From contig JAJIYY010000002.1 of assembly GCA_022702485.1 (NCBI GenBank), positions 186,001 to 250,000 of the forward strand: a stretch of 64,000 nucleotides of DNA, in the 5' to 3' direction. The notes under the pieces were generated by a model that worked only from the letters and a program-made list of their open reading frames with translations, was not told the DNA's origin and made no database searches. The position numbers and the translations under genes were made by a program. The DNA is from Simplicillium sp. C3G150-2 (lineage: Eukaryota > Ascomycota > Sordariomycetes > Hypocreales > Cordycipitaceae). Numbering within the stretch: position 1 is the first letter of the stretch; every line of letters starts with the position of its first letter. Of the stretch, positions 1 to 10,962 are shown piece after piece.

Positions 1-58
1 AACGGTTCTTTAATTATGCTTACAGCGCGTTATGTACCGTGTCATCAATTGAAAGAAA

Positions 59-1309
59 CTAGGATTGAGGAATGCCTGCACATTGCTGTCCTAACTCGAG
101 TGTACGGCGCCATTTGCGCACTTCCGCGATAAAAAGATCTGGTACCTCCCATGCTGCAAAATGGCCGCCTCTGGGTGTCTCGTTCCAATAAACAATGTTC
201 TTGTACTGCCTTTCGCACCATTCTCTTGGCGCATAGCTGCTGTCGCCGCAAAACCAGCTGACGCCTAGCGGTATGTCAACCGGCAATGCAGTGCAGTCTG
301 GTTGGTTCTCCCAATAGTAACGAGCGGATGACGTGCCAGAATTGGAAAGCCAGTACAGCATGATGGTGTCAAGCATCTCATCTTTACTGAACACCACCTC
401 TACATTGCCGTCGTGATGTGACCAATCTCTGTATTTCTCATACACCCAAGCAGCTTGTGCGACCGGCGAGTCTGCGAGTCCGTATCCGATCGTCTGTGGT
501 CTTGTTGACTGCTGTAGAGAGTAGCCGCCGTGTCCAGCATCCCGTTGACGATCAAAGTGCATAGCTCGTTGCTCCCCTTTTTTATCCTGAGTTGGAATTT
601 GACTTTCTTTCTGCAAAGAGCGGTTACAATGCATTCAAAAGAAGCTTATGGGAGCAGAGAATTACCTTGGCTTCGAAATATTTGGAGTTCACATGGGCAC
701 TCTTTAATCCTTTCGGTGCCTGTTGTCCCAGACTCACAGTTACATGAGACCCCCAATCGCCGCCTTGAGCAATCCAGTCACCGTCTGCATAACCCAAACG
801 CTGCATCAACTCTCCCCACGCCCTCGCGGTGCGATGATAATCCCAACCTTTTTCCACTGGTTTCCCAGAGAAGGCGTACCCCGGAAGTGCTGGAATGACG
901 AGGTGGAAAGCATCATCCGGACTACCGCCATGAGACTCGGGATCAACGAGCTGATCAATCACATGTCTAAATTCCAGGATTGAACCAGGCCAACCGTGAG
1001 TAAGTATGAGAGGAATGGCATTTTCATGCTTTGATAGAATGTGCAGAAAGTAAAATTCCACCCCGTCAATAGTTGTTGTGAACTGAGGGTAAGAGTTGAG
1101 TAGTTTTTCACATCGTCGCCAATCGTATTTTGTCTGCCAATATTCGCAGACCTCTTGAATTACGGCGAGTGGCGCACCTTGAGACCAATCGGTGACTACT
1201 CCTTGTCTGGCCAACGAGTTAGACGAATACGCGTTTGCAAGTCATCGGGAAAGGACTGGGCGACGTGCAGCCTGAAGGGCTCGATGACACTTGATGTCGG
1301 CACTGGCAT
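59..1309 (-). pseudogene. Microsomal-type epoxide hydrolase, one frame break
   Basis: This is an alpha/beta-hydrolase with an epoxide hydrolase N-terminal (EHN) domain, which would hydrate epoxides to diols. The ATG is at 1309 and opens with an EHN start (IEPFRLHV). At about 1195-1199 the frame ends in TAG directly after WPDKE, while the family sequence resumes in another frame (VTDWSQGAPL). No intron fits in so few bases, so this is a one-base frame break. Downstream are the oxyanion motif HGWPGS (about residue 106) and the nucleophile motif GGDWGS (about residue 186). A 55-base intron (665-611) closes in frame, and exon 2 carries GYSLQQSTRPQT and the histidine motif GGHFAAWE. Apart from the break, the roughly 400-residue length and all catalytic motifs look normal. 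It is either a young pseudogene or a sequencing error. Confidence 0.8.
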
Positions 1310-3197
1310 TGTTTGGAGAGAAGGAGATGGATTGTAACAACTCAAAGGCGGCTCCGGCTTTCAGCTTCAAGTCTGTCTCTACTTCATTAAATGCACTGAT
1401 ACAATCTCAGTGATGTAATTTACGCTGCGATTAAAGCGCATATCTCTCTGCGACATGCTGCTGACAAATGGCGGCGGCGATTTTGTTTCTGTCAGATTCA
1501 GACCCTACATGGTGAAGACAGTGAACGTGTTGAACTCATCAGACATGGGCAAATGAGGCTGCTGTGAGGTATTTTAAACATGATGAAAATTGGATCCTGA
1601 GGCTGAACTACACCGCAATTAACGTCAATTATTGGGACAAGAAATGAATGAATTGGGTGCCCCTGTACTGTATTTATGCTGGGTATATTCCAGCGCGTCA
1701 CCAATCCCTCTCTAACCCCATTGCTGAGGTAAGTCCAATGTGCGACAAAAATGTAGTGCTGACCGGACGTTTTTGTCTATTTATGGTATTTGACTATGCG
1801 CCTCACTTTGCCATGTCATTGATTAATTAACCGTCGCGTCGAAAATATGGTGCCCAGCTAGGCTGACTGGCAGCTCCGTTTCAAATTTTGCGGGTTGATC
1901 CCGCTTAGGATGAGGTGTGATACAGAGCACTGACTTGGCACTTCCCGCGTAATAGTCGATGCGAGTCTGAATAGACAAACTAGAGAACACAGAGCGGAAA
2001 CGTGCTAGTCAGTCGGGCGAGACAACAACACCATTGTCGTTCCCCTTTTTGTCCATGCGTCTGCTTCACAAACGAGGCAGCTTTTGGAGCCCTCCCTCTC
2101 CCACACCTTTCGGCCGATCGCGCGCCACACAATATTTACGTCTAAATTAAGGAGCCTGGTAAAAGTTCGCACAGGTGAAAATTCAGGCTCTGGCGAACCA
2201 CTTTTGGTATACTTGGCGTGGTTCTCATGTCGTCATAACCCGCAGACCTTTTGCCAGGACAGGCAAGATCCGAAACTGTGCTCCAAATAGCCATCAAGCC
2301 TTTGGAAAACCTGTGCTTTGCTTCGATGAGCACGGTGGCCGATTTGTCGCCCTGTTGTAGCAGCAGTTTCTTCAACAGAGAGCATATTTTGGGGCGGTCG
2401 CTTCAGCCTTACGGGGCCAGTTGTCCAGAAAGAGTCTAACGCCAATGCGAGATTACGACGACAATTGCGTAACATGTAGCAAGTTGGCTTAGTATTCGCT
2501 GGCCAAAGCAAAACTGGACCAACCAGCGGACAACAAGGTTGGGAAGTTAAAATTAAACACTTGCGTCACTCTGCAGGTGCACCTTTGTCAAGGTTTGCAT
2601 GTTCGGCCGAGCCAACTGACTTAGGATACGGAAAATCTGTTCGTCTCCGTGTTTCCCCCGAAAAAGCAATCGGGGCACAGCTGCTTGGCTAACCTGCCTT
2701 GCTGGGCTTGGCAAGATGCCGTTCTTGTTCCAGTCGCGGAGATCAGCATCACTGCCACACTGGTTGCTGTAGGATGTCCTGTTACCCAGTTTGCCCAGCC
2801 AGTCCATAATTTGCTGAGTGGGAATTGGCCCGCCCAGAGGCGCAGCGCAGGGATGCTTGAAATACGCCTGTAGCCTCGCGTAAGGAGGCATGCGGACACG
2901 CTTCGTTTCGCAGTGACCCGTTTAGTTATGCAATGTCTTCCTCGCTGACTAGTTCTCTGACTGTGAGATTAGCGGTAGCCTGCTGTGGATTCTGTAATTG
3001 GGACTCTGCCAGTGTTTTACTTAATTTCCACTGTCCTGCTGTGAATTGCCCCCGACCGTTATTTTCGCGTGTTTAGTTGCCCTTGATTCTTTTTAAAGTT
3101 TTATTTTTTTTTGTTTACAAATTTTCTCACTCTCTGATTTTTCTTACTCATATCCTACACCAATTGAACCCATATCATCCATGAAATCATCTTCATA
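1310..3197. other. Intergenic, no gene recognised
   Basis: This 1.9 kb stretch has only short open frames without recognisable motifs or compositional support. The last 150 bases before the next gene are T-rich and pyrimidine-rich, as expected of a fungal promoter and leader. I see no tRNA, transposase fragment or long repeat. Confidence 0.5.
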
Positions 3198-4502
3198 ATG
3201 GAGCCGTTCGAGCTGGAGTCGCAGAAGCTCCCGGCGTGGGCTGTCCCATCAAGAGCCTATGCGCGTGGATGGCAAAGATGGCTGCGCGTTTCCCTTTTTT
3301 CGGCTTTAACATTAACCATCATTATTTTAATCGGTCTTCGATCTTCGCATCATGAGCGTTTGCCTTTCGAATATTTCCCTCAGGGCCCTCCTATGGTTCA
3401 CAGCAAGCTTGTGTCAGAGTGGCAGAAGGAGTTTCCCCTGGATCAGCCGCCTCCCCTGGATCCGTTCCCACAATCTCCCAAAGAAGGATCGCCACTTTAC
3501 GAAAAATATGATGGTCGTTACCTGCCATGGTTGGCAGCAGTCGTCATTGCCCCAGGAGATACAAAACGACGAGAGTTGATCCGTTCGTCCTGGATGGATC
3601 TGTACCGCGACGTACCCTTTGACGGTCGCTTTGTGATTGGCAACCCCACTGGAGAGTTGAGGGAGGCTATCATGGCCGAGAACCGCACATATGGAGATAT
3701 TATCGTTCTTGACGACTTAAGACCTAATGGTTTCTTCGCCAACAGCATCAAGACGCTAGAGCTGTACAAGTGGCTAGTCCGCAACAACAAGCACTACGAC
3801 TTTGTATCCAAGATTGACTCAGATGCCTTCCTCAATGCGCGCAAGTTTTGGGATCAATACCTTGAGCCTGAACTGCCAGAATATCGCGAACACAGACAAT
3901 CTACGTCCGAGATCATGAATACTGTCATTGGGTCCATTACTTACTCTCCCTATAGTGACGCTGTCTACACGCAAGGCTCATTCTACACATGCTCATGGGA
4001 TATGGTAGATACCTTTGCCAAATTACAAGACGAGCATAACGTGGTGATTGCTGAAGACGTGGCTCTTTCAATACTGTTGCACAAGGGCAAGACGACGTCG
4101 CGCATCGTCCATCTTGGTTCGGCCGAGTCTTATAACTACGACGAGCGCGACAGTCGCGGCGATGGCACCGCTTGGGCACGCCCAGAAACACACCTCCATA
4201 GCCAAGATCACGCCGTTTATGGCGAGGAAACTGTTCTTGTTCACAAGGTCAAGGACGACAATATATTCCTGCGAGTGGCAGACTGCTTCGACTCATCCGG
4301 TGTGAAGAAAACGCCGCTCATGAACGAGTCCAGTGGCAAGACCGCGCTACCATTCTCCTACAGATGGTTCGACTTTTGGTATAACATGGGCATTTCATAC
4401 ATTTATCATTCGCGCCTGGATGATGTTCCCGAGCACTACTGGCAACTCAGGGATGGCGATTGGTGGATTCAAGATGTTTGGAACTTTGGTCCTAACAGAT
4501 AA
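3198..4502 (+). CDS. GT31-like (beta-1,3-galactosyltransferase family) type II membrane protein
   Basis: This 434-residue intronless gene has a short cytosolic tail with one hydrophobic anchor at about residues 30-47 (FSALTLTIIILIGL), then a lumenal domain. This is the layout of a Golgi type II glycosyltransferase. GT31-like features are RRELIRSSWMDLY (about residue 128), the acidic DxD-type site KIDSDAF (about residue 208) and IAEDVALSILL. The donor is probably a UDP-sugar; acceptor and linkage cannot be inferred. The start is the first ATG after a T/CT-rich leader. Assignment to the galactosyltransferase superfamily is fairly secure, the exact activity is not. It converges on the GNAT gene downstream. 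Confidence 0.8.
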   Translation: MEPFELESQKLPAWAVPSRAYARGWQRWLRVSLFSALTLTIIILIGLRSSHHERLPFEYFPQGPPMVHSKLVSEWQKEFPLDQPPPLDPFPQSPKEGSPLYEKYDGRYLPWLAAVVIAPGDTKRRELIRSSWMDLYRDVPFDGRFVIGNPTGELREAIMAENRTYGDIIVLDDLRPNGFFANSIKTLELYKWLVRNNKHYDFVSKIDSDAFLNARKFWDQYLEPELPEYREHRQSTSEIMNTVIGSITYSPYSDAVYTQGSFYTCSWDMVDTFAKLQDEHNVVIAEDVALSILLHKGKTTSRIVHLGSAESYNYDERDSRGDGTAWARPETHLHSQDHAVYGEETVLVHKVKDDNIFLRVADCFDSSGVKKTPLMNESSGKTALPFSYRWFDFWYNMGISYIYHSRLDDVPEHYWQLRDGDWWIQDVWNFGPNR

Positions 4503-4957
4503 ACTGTGGCGTCGTGCATTGGGCGGTAATGGCGTTTATCCCGGAATTTTTCTTTTGTAGGATACCACATATAGCACACTTAATGTAATTTGTTTTGTCT
4601 CTTTGACCACAATCGGTTGACTGTCTGCGCGTTCGCAAAGCACAAGTATCAAAAGACAGTAAACACACCTCCCGGAACAAAAGTAAACTCACAAAGCCCG
4701 TCATCTTATCCGCTGCCACAATATTCGACTTCTGCCTCGTTGTCGTCCTCTTTCACTCTCCATTTGCAATCGTTTTCAATTGCCCAACAGACACTCGAGT
4801 CCCTCACATTAGGTTGCGACAGCGCCTCTCAATTGGCATTATACGGCACCAACACTTGACACGACCTAGCTAGATCAAAGAAGGATGCATGAACATGCGC
4901 GCATTTTCTTCCGCGCGAAAAAAGTAATCATTATTTTGTTCATCAAAATTCGTCTCA
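4503..4957. other. Convergent intergenic spacer
   Basis: These 455 bases separate the 3' ends of two convergent genes and should hold both 3' UTRs. Open frames here are short and lack motifs. AT-rich patches are compatible with polyadenylation signals; nothing else is seen. Confidence 0.5.
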
Positions 4958-5494
4958 TCAAAACTCCTTGGCCCAGATCTCACCACCTTTCTCAAATGAA
5001 AATAGTTTCTCCGGTTTCTTCTCCACGATCTCAAACCCGTGCCTCCTGTAGATCTCCCGCGCAGCCTCAAGGCTACAATCCGTCCGTAACCTCACGCGTT
5101 TGTACCCAGTCTCCTTTGCAAAGTCCATGCACAGTTGCATCAACTTCTTCCCTACCCCCAGCTTGCGCGCCCTGGCTTCTACGAGAAATAGCCGCAAATC
5201 GACGGTGCTGTCATCCTTGGGGTCCCTGATCAATGCAATCGATCCGATGAATTGACCATCTTGTTCGGCGATCCAGCATCGTTCCTTAGCAGGATCATGG
5301 TTCATGAGGAAGTCTGCAGCGAGCTTGGCGACGTAGCCCTCAAAAAGCGGCTCATCGCAGCCCAAGTCGTCCTTGTAGACGACACCGTGTCTGTGGACAA
5401 TCATACCGAGGTCGCCGGGACGATGAAATCGGTAGGTGATGCTTGGTGTGTTGATGCTCCGTGGCTGCGACGCTGATTCTGTGGCTGATCCCAT
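4958..5494 (-). CDS. GNAT-family N-acetyltransferase
   Basis: This single-exon gene encodes 178 residues if read from the ATG at 5494; the frame is open to 5560 but has no earlier ATG. The protein has a GNAT fold signature: strand 4 (IAEQDGQFIGSIAL), then the acetyl-CoA pyrophosphate loop ARKLGVGKKLM (Q/RxxGxG/A type, about residue 112), and a C-terminal ARRIYRRHGF-like helix/strand (EAAREIYRRHGFEIVEKK). It would transfer acetyl from acetyl-CoA to an amine; the substrate cannot be inferred. No signal peptide is evident, so it is probably cytosolic. Confidence 0.85.
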   Translation of the reverse strand: MGSATESASQPRSINTPSITYRFHRPGDLGMIVHRHGVVYKDDLGCDEPLFEGYVAKLAADFLMNHDPAKERCWIAEQDGQFIGSIALIRDPKDDSTVDLRLFLVEARARKLGVGKKLMQLCMDFAKETGYKRVRLRTDCSLEAAREIYRRHGFEIVEKKPEKLFSFEKGGEIWAKEF

Positions 5495-6246
5495 GGTTGC
5501 AGAAGATGTACGAATGCGGTATATAGGTGTGATTTGATTGGCTGATTGTCTGGCTTCCAAAAGGTTAATGCCGACGGATTTCGAGCACCCTTTATTCTTG
5601 ACTGAATTGCCAAGCTGAGTTAGCTTGACAAGCCCAAGTCATCCAAGGGCGTGGTGAGGACAGCTAAAGGTGGGGCGCATGTCAAAGATGGCTTCGGCAA
5701 GGTTTCTAGAAGATGCTGGATGCTTGAGCTGTTCCCTCATCCTGCAGTTACGTTTTTAATTACAATTGATTTGGATCAATTGGAAAAGCCAATTGGTATG
5801 CTGTTCCTGGGAGCTTGAGTGCCCCTGAGGCTGGTAAGATTCTCCCAACGAATCAATTAATTATATTTAAAACTAAAATATTGAGTAGAACTTATTTAGA
5901 TTTCATCAAGCCGCATATAGTGAAATATCGTTCAAGATAGTCGCGTTAAGACGTGTCTTGGTTGCCCGCACCGTTGCTACGACTCGGCCATGACCTGCTT
6001 TGGTTGGCAGACACGGTGAGGCTCATTCAGCTACACTTATTCGCCTGCGAGCCCGTAGTAAACGGCACAAAGATGCCGAAGCCATGTATACCGATGGAAA
6101 TTCTGCCACTGGCGTCGCATCCCGTGGTGGTTGTTATATCAGCTCTTGTCTCCCGCAAAGATGTTCCCACGGTGTCATTTTATATAACAACTGACCTTCC
6201 AGAAACCGGAAGACGTCACTAGACAGAGCGATCTCCTAAAATCAGC
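5495..6246. other. Intergenic, AT-rich patch
   Basis: No gene is recognised in these 750 bases. Positions about 5750-5940 are AT-rich and contain repeated CAATTG/CCAATTGG-like words. The small open frames between 5950 and 6220 show no family resemblance. Confidence 0.45.
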
Positions 6247-7807
6247 ATGGCCCCGGAGCCAATTCTCATCATCGGTGCTGGCCTTGGCGGACTCGCGCTC
6301 GCCCAGACGCTCCGTCGTCATTCCATTCCCTCTCGCATCTTCGAGGGTGACGCGCAACATGGCGCAAGAGAACAAGGCTGGGCAATATCGCTCCATTTAT
6401 GGCTGATGAGCGACATTTGCAAAGCCATGCGCTACGACCAAGCTAGACTAAAAGCCATTGCTCCGACTGCAGCGCTGGGCTTGCCGTCTCAGGGTCACTG
6501 GCAGACGGCCGGCGCAAAGAGCTGTTCAAATTTGGAGAATGGACTGAACAGCCCTTTGTAAGAGTTGAGCGAGCCAAGTTTCGCGATTGGCTGCTGCAGG
6601 ATATTCCTCTGGAACGGGGGAAGCGATTCACTGAATACGAAGAGATTGAGGACGGTGTAATTGTGCGCTTTGAGGATGGCACTGAGGCTCGAGGTCGCGG
6701 TGTTGTAGGAGCTGATGGAGTTTCCAGCCAAGGTAAGTCCATCCAAACAATGCCGGGACAGTGGATGTCGAAATGAGTGATCTCTGCTAAATTCATATCA
6801 CAGTGAGGAAACAATTACTGCAGGGCCAACAAATGCCACAGCGACTTCCCATTGGTATCATCACCGGAGAAGTGAATGCCACCAAAGAGTAGTATCAAAA
6901 ATGGCTCAAAATTGCAACGAGCTTCTCGGTAGGATTTGCAGACACTCGAAGATTCTTTGTCAGACTTAAAGGTATTTCTGAAGATTTGAGCCAAGCGCAC
7001 ATTTACTGGATGTTTGGATGGTAAGTTTTCTTTGGGAATCGCTGCTCCGATCATGAGTCGTTGAGCTAACACATGCTGAAGGCCCGATGAAGAAGCAAAG
7101 AACGACAAATACTGGACCGACAGTGCTTCCCAGGCAGAACTTCATCAGTTCGTGATGAACAATCTCGATGGACTTGATGATGCATATGTCGAGCCGAAAC
7201 GCGCTACACTTGTTGAGGGCATTTTGCAGCTTGCATTACGAATGCGCGACATGGTGCGCCCGAGGTTGCCGAGTGGTAGGGTGACCTTGTTGGGCGACGC
7301 TGTGCACCCTATGGCTCCATGTAAGACGCATCTGTGTTTGAACATTGCATAGCTAACCCCAATGGATTGATTCGAGGCGAGGGTGGCAACATGGCCATCA
7401 AAGATGCGATTGTTCTGGGTGAGAATTTGGTTGACGGTGGCGATTTGGTACACGTGTTCAAGAAATACGAGGGTGAGATGGGCGAAGAGAGCTGGCCAAT
7501 CCGTTGTGAGAAGCCGAGAGGGCACATTTTTGCATCAAGGCATCTTCAACAAATAATTCTGACGTCCATTACTGTGGATGGTGGTCCGCCAAGACTTAAT
7601 TGGATCAAAAATAAGCCGAGAGTTTCGCGTGTCTTTACCAGTTACAGGGTACCCAGCAGTTCGGTCCCGAGCGCTAAATTTGATGTGCAGCACAATAGCT
7701 TTGTTGAGGACGTGAGATGGCTTGCCTCTTATGGCACAACGGAAGACTACATGGTCACAGCACCTGCAAAGTACTTAACGGCCACCCAATTCGCACCAAC
7801 CTGCTAA
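6247..7807 (+). pseudogene. FAD-dependent monooxygenase, decayed
   Basis: This is a salicylate-hydroxylase-type flavoprotein monooxygenase. The N-terminus has the Rossmann dinucleotide motif GAGLGGLALAQTLRR. Around 6465-6490 the frame must shift for the family sequence to continue (RKELFKFGEW, then GADGVSS). Two introns are clean: 6732-6804 and about 7021-7081. In the second exon TAG at 6889-6891 interrupts the frame, with clear family sequence on both sides (FADTRRFFVRLKG after it). The late FAD motif GDAVHPMAP is present near 7300, then RGEGGNMAIKDA. The last about 240 bases of open frame show no family match. With a frame break and a nonsense codon it is probably non-functional. Confidence 0.8.
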
Positions 7808-8200
7808 ATTACAGCGTCACAGTGGTCAGATTTTAGTCAAACGATTTCTTCTGGGGTGCTGTAAGCATCCGATCCTCAGCCTGTAGACCTTCTGCATTGG
7901 GCAACCCGGTAGGGGCTAAACTTGGCGCTGTCGCCTGAAATCTCGCCGATTCGCGGGATTATTGAATTTTGCAAGCCCATTATATGGGGTGAACCTCTCG
8001 GATTCCCTATCAAGTCACAATGAAAGATTATTGCATTGAGGCGCATCCCAAAAGGCGCCGTCTTGTCTAGCCAAGCCATGAGAGAGGACCACGTCTAAAA
8101 TGTGCTCTATTTATATACTTCTGTGTCGCTAAATGCAAATTCCTGAATATTTTATGATTGAATCGTTGAACACTTTAGTATCTTTTGACCAGCCGCCATA
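7808..8200. other. Intergenic, promoter of the CE1 esterase
   Basis: No gene is seen in these 393 bases. The 3' part, from about 8100, is AT-rich with a TATATA-like stretch near 8110 and probably holds the promoter and leader of the secreted esterase. Confidence 0.4.
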
Positions 8201-9167
8201 ATGCCTTCATTAAGCCAAATTTGCTACTATTCTGTAGCCCTCCTCGGCGCAGTCAGTGGCGTCCAGGGATCTCCTCTCGCAAAGCGCAACTCGGCAGGCT
8301 GCTCCAGAACCCACGATTGGGCTGGACAGACTCGTGAATTCAGCTTCCAAAGCAGCGGAGGTACAAGAAGCTATAGAATTCACTTGCCCTCTAACTACCA
8401 ACCGGGCTCAGCCAAATCGCTTCTCATTGCGTACCATGGCTCTGGCGACAACCCGGCCAACTTTGAGCGTACCACTCGCTTCTCTGACGAAGGCATAAAC
8501 CCTGATACGATCACAGTTTACCCAGCTGGAATCAACGTACGTTCTATGTCTATGGATTGAAGTAAATGAAAGCCCATGCTAACTTGTGCAGCATAACTGG
8601 GAAGGCCCAACGTATGCCACTCCTGGTGTTAGCGACAAGGTCTTCACCACCGACCTCGTCAACAGAATTAAAGACAACTACTGCGTTGACGAGTCTCGCG
8701 TCTATGCATCTGGACACTCCAACGGTGGTGGCTTTGTAGGCACACTTGCCTGTTCTCCCGGCCACGGCGGCCAATTCGCAGCGTTTGCTCCTGTCTCTGG
8801 CGCGTTCTACACGGATGTCAACGGAAACGATAGCTGCCACCCAGCTCGCTCACCAATGCCCGTCTTTGAGTTTCACGGCGGCTCAGATCCTATTATTTCA
8901 TATGACGGAGGTAATGGTCGTGGAGGACCTCTGCCTTCAATTCCAGACTGGTTTAATCGCTGGGCTGGGCGCAATGGATGTACTTCGTCCAATGTCCAAG
9001 ATCTGTCTGGCGGTGTGCATGATACCAAGTGGACATGTGGTGGAAATGAAGGCAACCTGGAGCATATCAAGTCTGATGGACATGATCACAGCTGGCCAGG
9101 TCCCGGCTCGGAGATTGACATCTCTCCTCGTGTCATTCAATTTCTCAAGGCTCATCAGCTGCCATAG
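8201..9167 (+). CDS. Secreted CE1-type feruloyl/acetylxylan esterase
   Basis: Two exons (8201-8536 and 8592-9167, 55-base intron) encode 303 residues. Residues 1-23 are a signal peptide ending near VQGSP, followed by a dibasic KR, a likely propeptide site. The body is an alpha/beta-hydrolase of the CE1/PHB-depolymerase group: LLIAYHGSGDN carries the oxyanion region, GHSNGGG the nucleophilic serine, HGGSDPI the aspartate and DGHDHSW the histidine. Several cysteines fit an extracellular fold. It would cleave ferulate or acetyl esters on plant cell-wall xylan; feruloyl esterase is the best guess, acetylxylan esterase the alternative. Confidence 0.88.
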
Positions 9168-9231
9168 ATTGAGAGACAAATGTAAATTAAACAGATTGTA
9201 TATACAGACTTATTTACCGATATTTAATTTC

Positions 9232-10962
9232 TCAAGATACAGCCTTTCGCAGAGCTGCAAAGTCAACAGTACCAAGACCAGTGACTGGATCCCAGCCCTT
9301 GGCGCTAGGAAAACCTGCTTCACCACATCCACTGTTGGTGCCCGTGGCAACGTCGCGAAGAGCAGCTCGAATGGTAGAGTTGCCATACAAGAGAGGATTC
9401 AGGAAACCAAGCGCAGGCTTGCCAATGGTCGAGCGATAGTCGTTCAGCTGCGCAATCAGGCTTGCCCAGGCTGGAGTGGATGCCGAGGTACCGTAACCAT
9501 TGGTGTAATATTTTCCTTTCAGCACAATACCCCAGTTGAGACCAACGAGCGAGATATCGGGCAGTCCACGACCCTTCGGATTGAATTTGCCCTTGAAGCT
9601 AGTGCTGAGCGAGGAGATGTACGATTTTGTGTCTGCAGATTGATAATCTGGCACACCAAAGTATCGAGAGAAACCACCGCCAGTAGATCCGTTGCTTGGG
9701 AATTGAGCAGCGCTCTCGCCGCTGTCGGTGAACTGAGTTGATCCAACAGCAGTAACCCATGGACAGGACGCAGGGAAAGTAGGAATGTAGCCATTAGGAC
9801 AGCGACTCTGATAGTTCAGACCAGCGACACCAAAGTCGCCAGAGCAGAAGAGAATGGAGATTCCGCGTGAACTGGCCTTCATGAACTCGTTGCAAATGCG
9901 GTCCTTGTAGTCGGAAGAGAACTCGGGTTCATTGCCGAGATAGGATGTCGATACGACTAGGGGAGGGGCGGAGGCTGAGTTGAGATAGGTGCCCAGGCTG
10001 ATGAGCTGGTCGCCGTACTGAAGGCTTGCGTTTTTGTCATTGGGGCCAACGCTGAGGTATGTGACTGGTAGAGGGTTGCCAACCGCAATGGCAATCTGAG
10101 TGTCCAGAGATCCTTCAACGACAGCTTTATCCTCACTGTTGCCAGTGCTGTTTCCAATACTTTGGTCTTTAAAGTTGCGACCCTTTGCCGCTGGGAGCCA
10201 TTTGCTGACATACAAGTCAGCGTCCTTGTGGCTTGCACCGTCGCCAACAAGGGCCGTGACTACCAAGGAACCATTGCCTGTGGCAACGTAATCGACATTG
10301 TAGTAGTCGTTGATACATTCTGCAGTGACTCCATTGGCGCAAGATGCTACTCGAGTGATGGACGCAGCCTTTGACTTGGGCACAACGACATCGGCAGAGT
10401 CTGGTCCAGAAAGCTTGCTGTGGAACGCCGTAGTTGGTTGGATAGTGTCAATGTGTTCGCGGAGAATTTTGGGAATAGAATACTCTGTAGTGCGAGGCAC
10501 GAACAAGTCTGAGACAGAATCGTAGAACATGGAGTATTGTGCGTTCAGCATCTTCTCCGCTTTGGTGATGGGCACGGTGACTTCAAGCCAATCCGGCGTG
10601 GGATGTGCGATGGAATCCTCCGATAAGCCATGGGCGACGAGCCACATCTTCACCAATCGCAAACTGTTTGCGTTTGGCTTTGTAAACGCATCAACTGCGT
10701 CTTTGGACAGCCAATTTCCGTAGTTTTGACTGCTAGGGTTGGAAATATCGAGCAGCTTAGCTTGAAGACCCTTGACGTTGGTCTGTTTAAGACCAATTTG
10801 CATCTTTAGTACTGCATCGGGTTGGATGTTTCCCGTGCGAGACCAATGGGATGGAACATTGACCTTCTCTAGTACGGCAGCAGGACCGAAGTCATTAAGA
10901 GGCGTAGCATTTGCAGCTGCAACCACCAATGCAAGAGCACCAGCCACGTTAAGGAGTCCCAT
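9232..10962 (-). CDS. Sedolisin (S53) acid serine protease, tripeptidyl-peptidase-like
   Basis: This 576-residue intronless gene encodes a secreted S53 peptidase. Residues 1-19 form the signal peptide. A pro-kumamolisin prodomain spans about 30-180, followed by the catalytic domain. Catalytic residues are visible: Glu283 and Asp287 in VEGSLDTQIA, oxyanion Asp376 in CSGDFG and nucleophilic Ser493 in GYGTSASTP. The C-terminal calcium site includes Asp558 in GWDPVTGLG. It would be processed and active at acidic pH outside the cell, in extracellular protein digestion. It converges on the esterase with only about 64 bases between stop codons. Confidence 0.93.
   Translation of the reverse strand: MGLLNVAGALALVVAAANATPLNDFGPAAVLEKVNVPSHWSRTGNIQPDAVLKMQIGLKQTNVKGLQAKLLDISNPSSQNYGNWLSKDAVDAFTKPNANSLRLVKMWLVAHGLSEDSIAHPTPDWLEVTVPITKAEKMLNAQYSMFYDSVSDLFVPRTTEYSIPKILREHIDTIQPTTAFHSKLSGPDSADVVVPKSKAASITRVASCANGVTAECINDYYNVDYVATGNGSLVVTALVGDGASHKDADLYVSKWLPAAKGRNFKDQSIGNSTGNSEDKAVVEGSLDTQIAIAVGNPLPVTYLSVGPNDKNASLQYGDQLISLGTYLNSASAPPLVVSTSYLGNEPEFSSDYKDRICNEFMKASSRGISILFCSGDFGVAGLNYQSRCPNGYIPTFPASCPWVTAVGSTQFTDSGESAAQFPSNGSTGGGFSRYFGVPDYQSADTKSYISSLSTSFKGKFNPKGRGLPDISLVGLNWGIVLKGKYYTNGYGTSASTPAWASLIAQLNDYRSTIGKPALGFLNPLLYGNSTIRAALRDVATGTNSGCGEAGFPSAKGWDPVTGLGTVDFAALRKAVS

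Noticed and set aside
2142..2899. Overlapping open frames in 2.1-2.9 kb as possible small genes
   Set aside because: They are short, occur on both strands at the same place and show no domain or splice support.
8746..9741. 331-residue open frame on the plus strand across the esterase and sedolisin ends
   Set aside because: It overlaps two well-supported genes in another frame or strand and has no family motif; it is a shadow.
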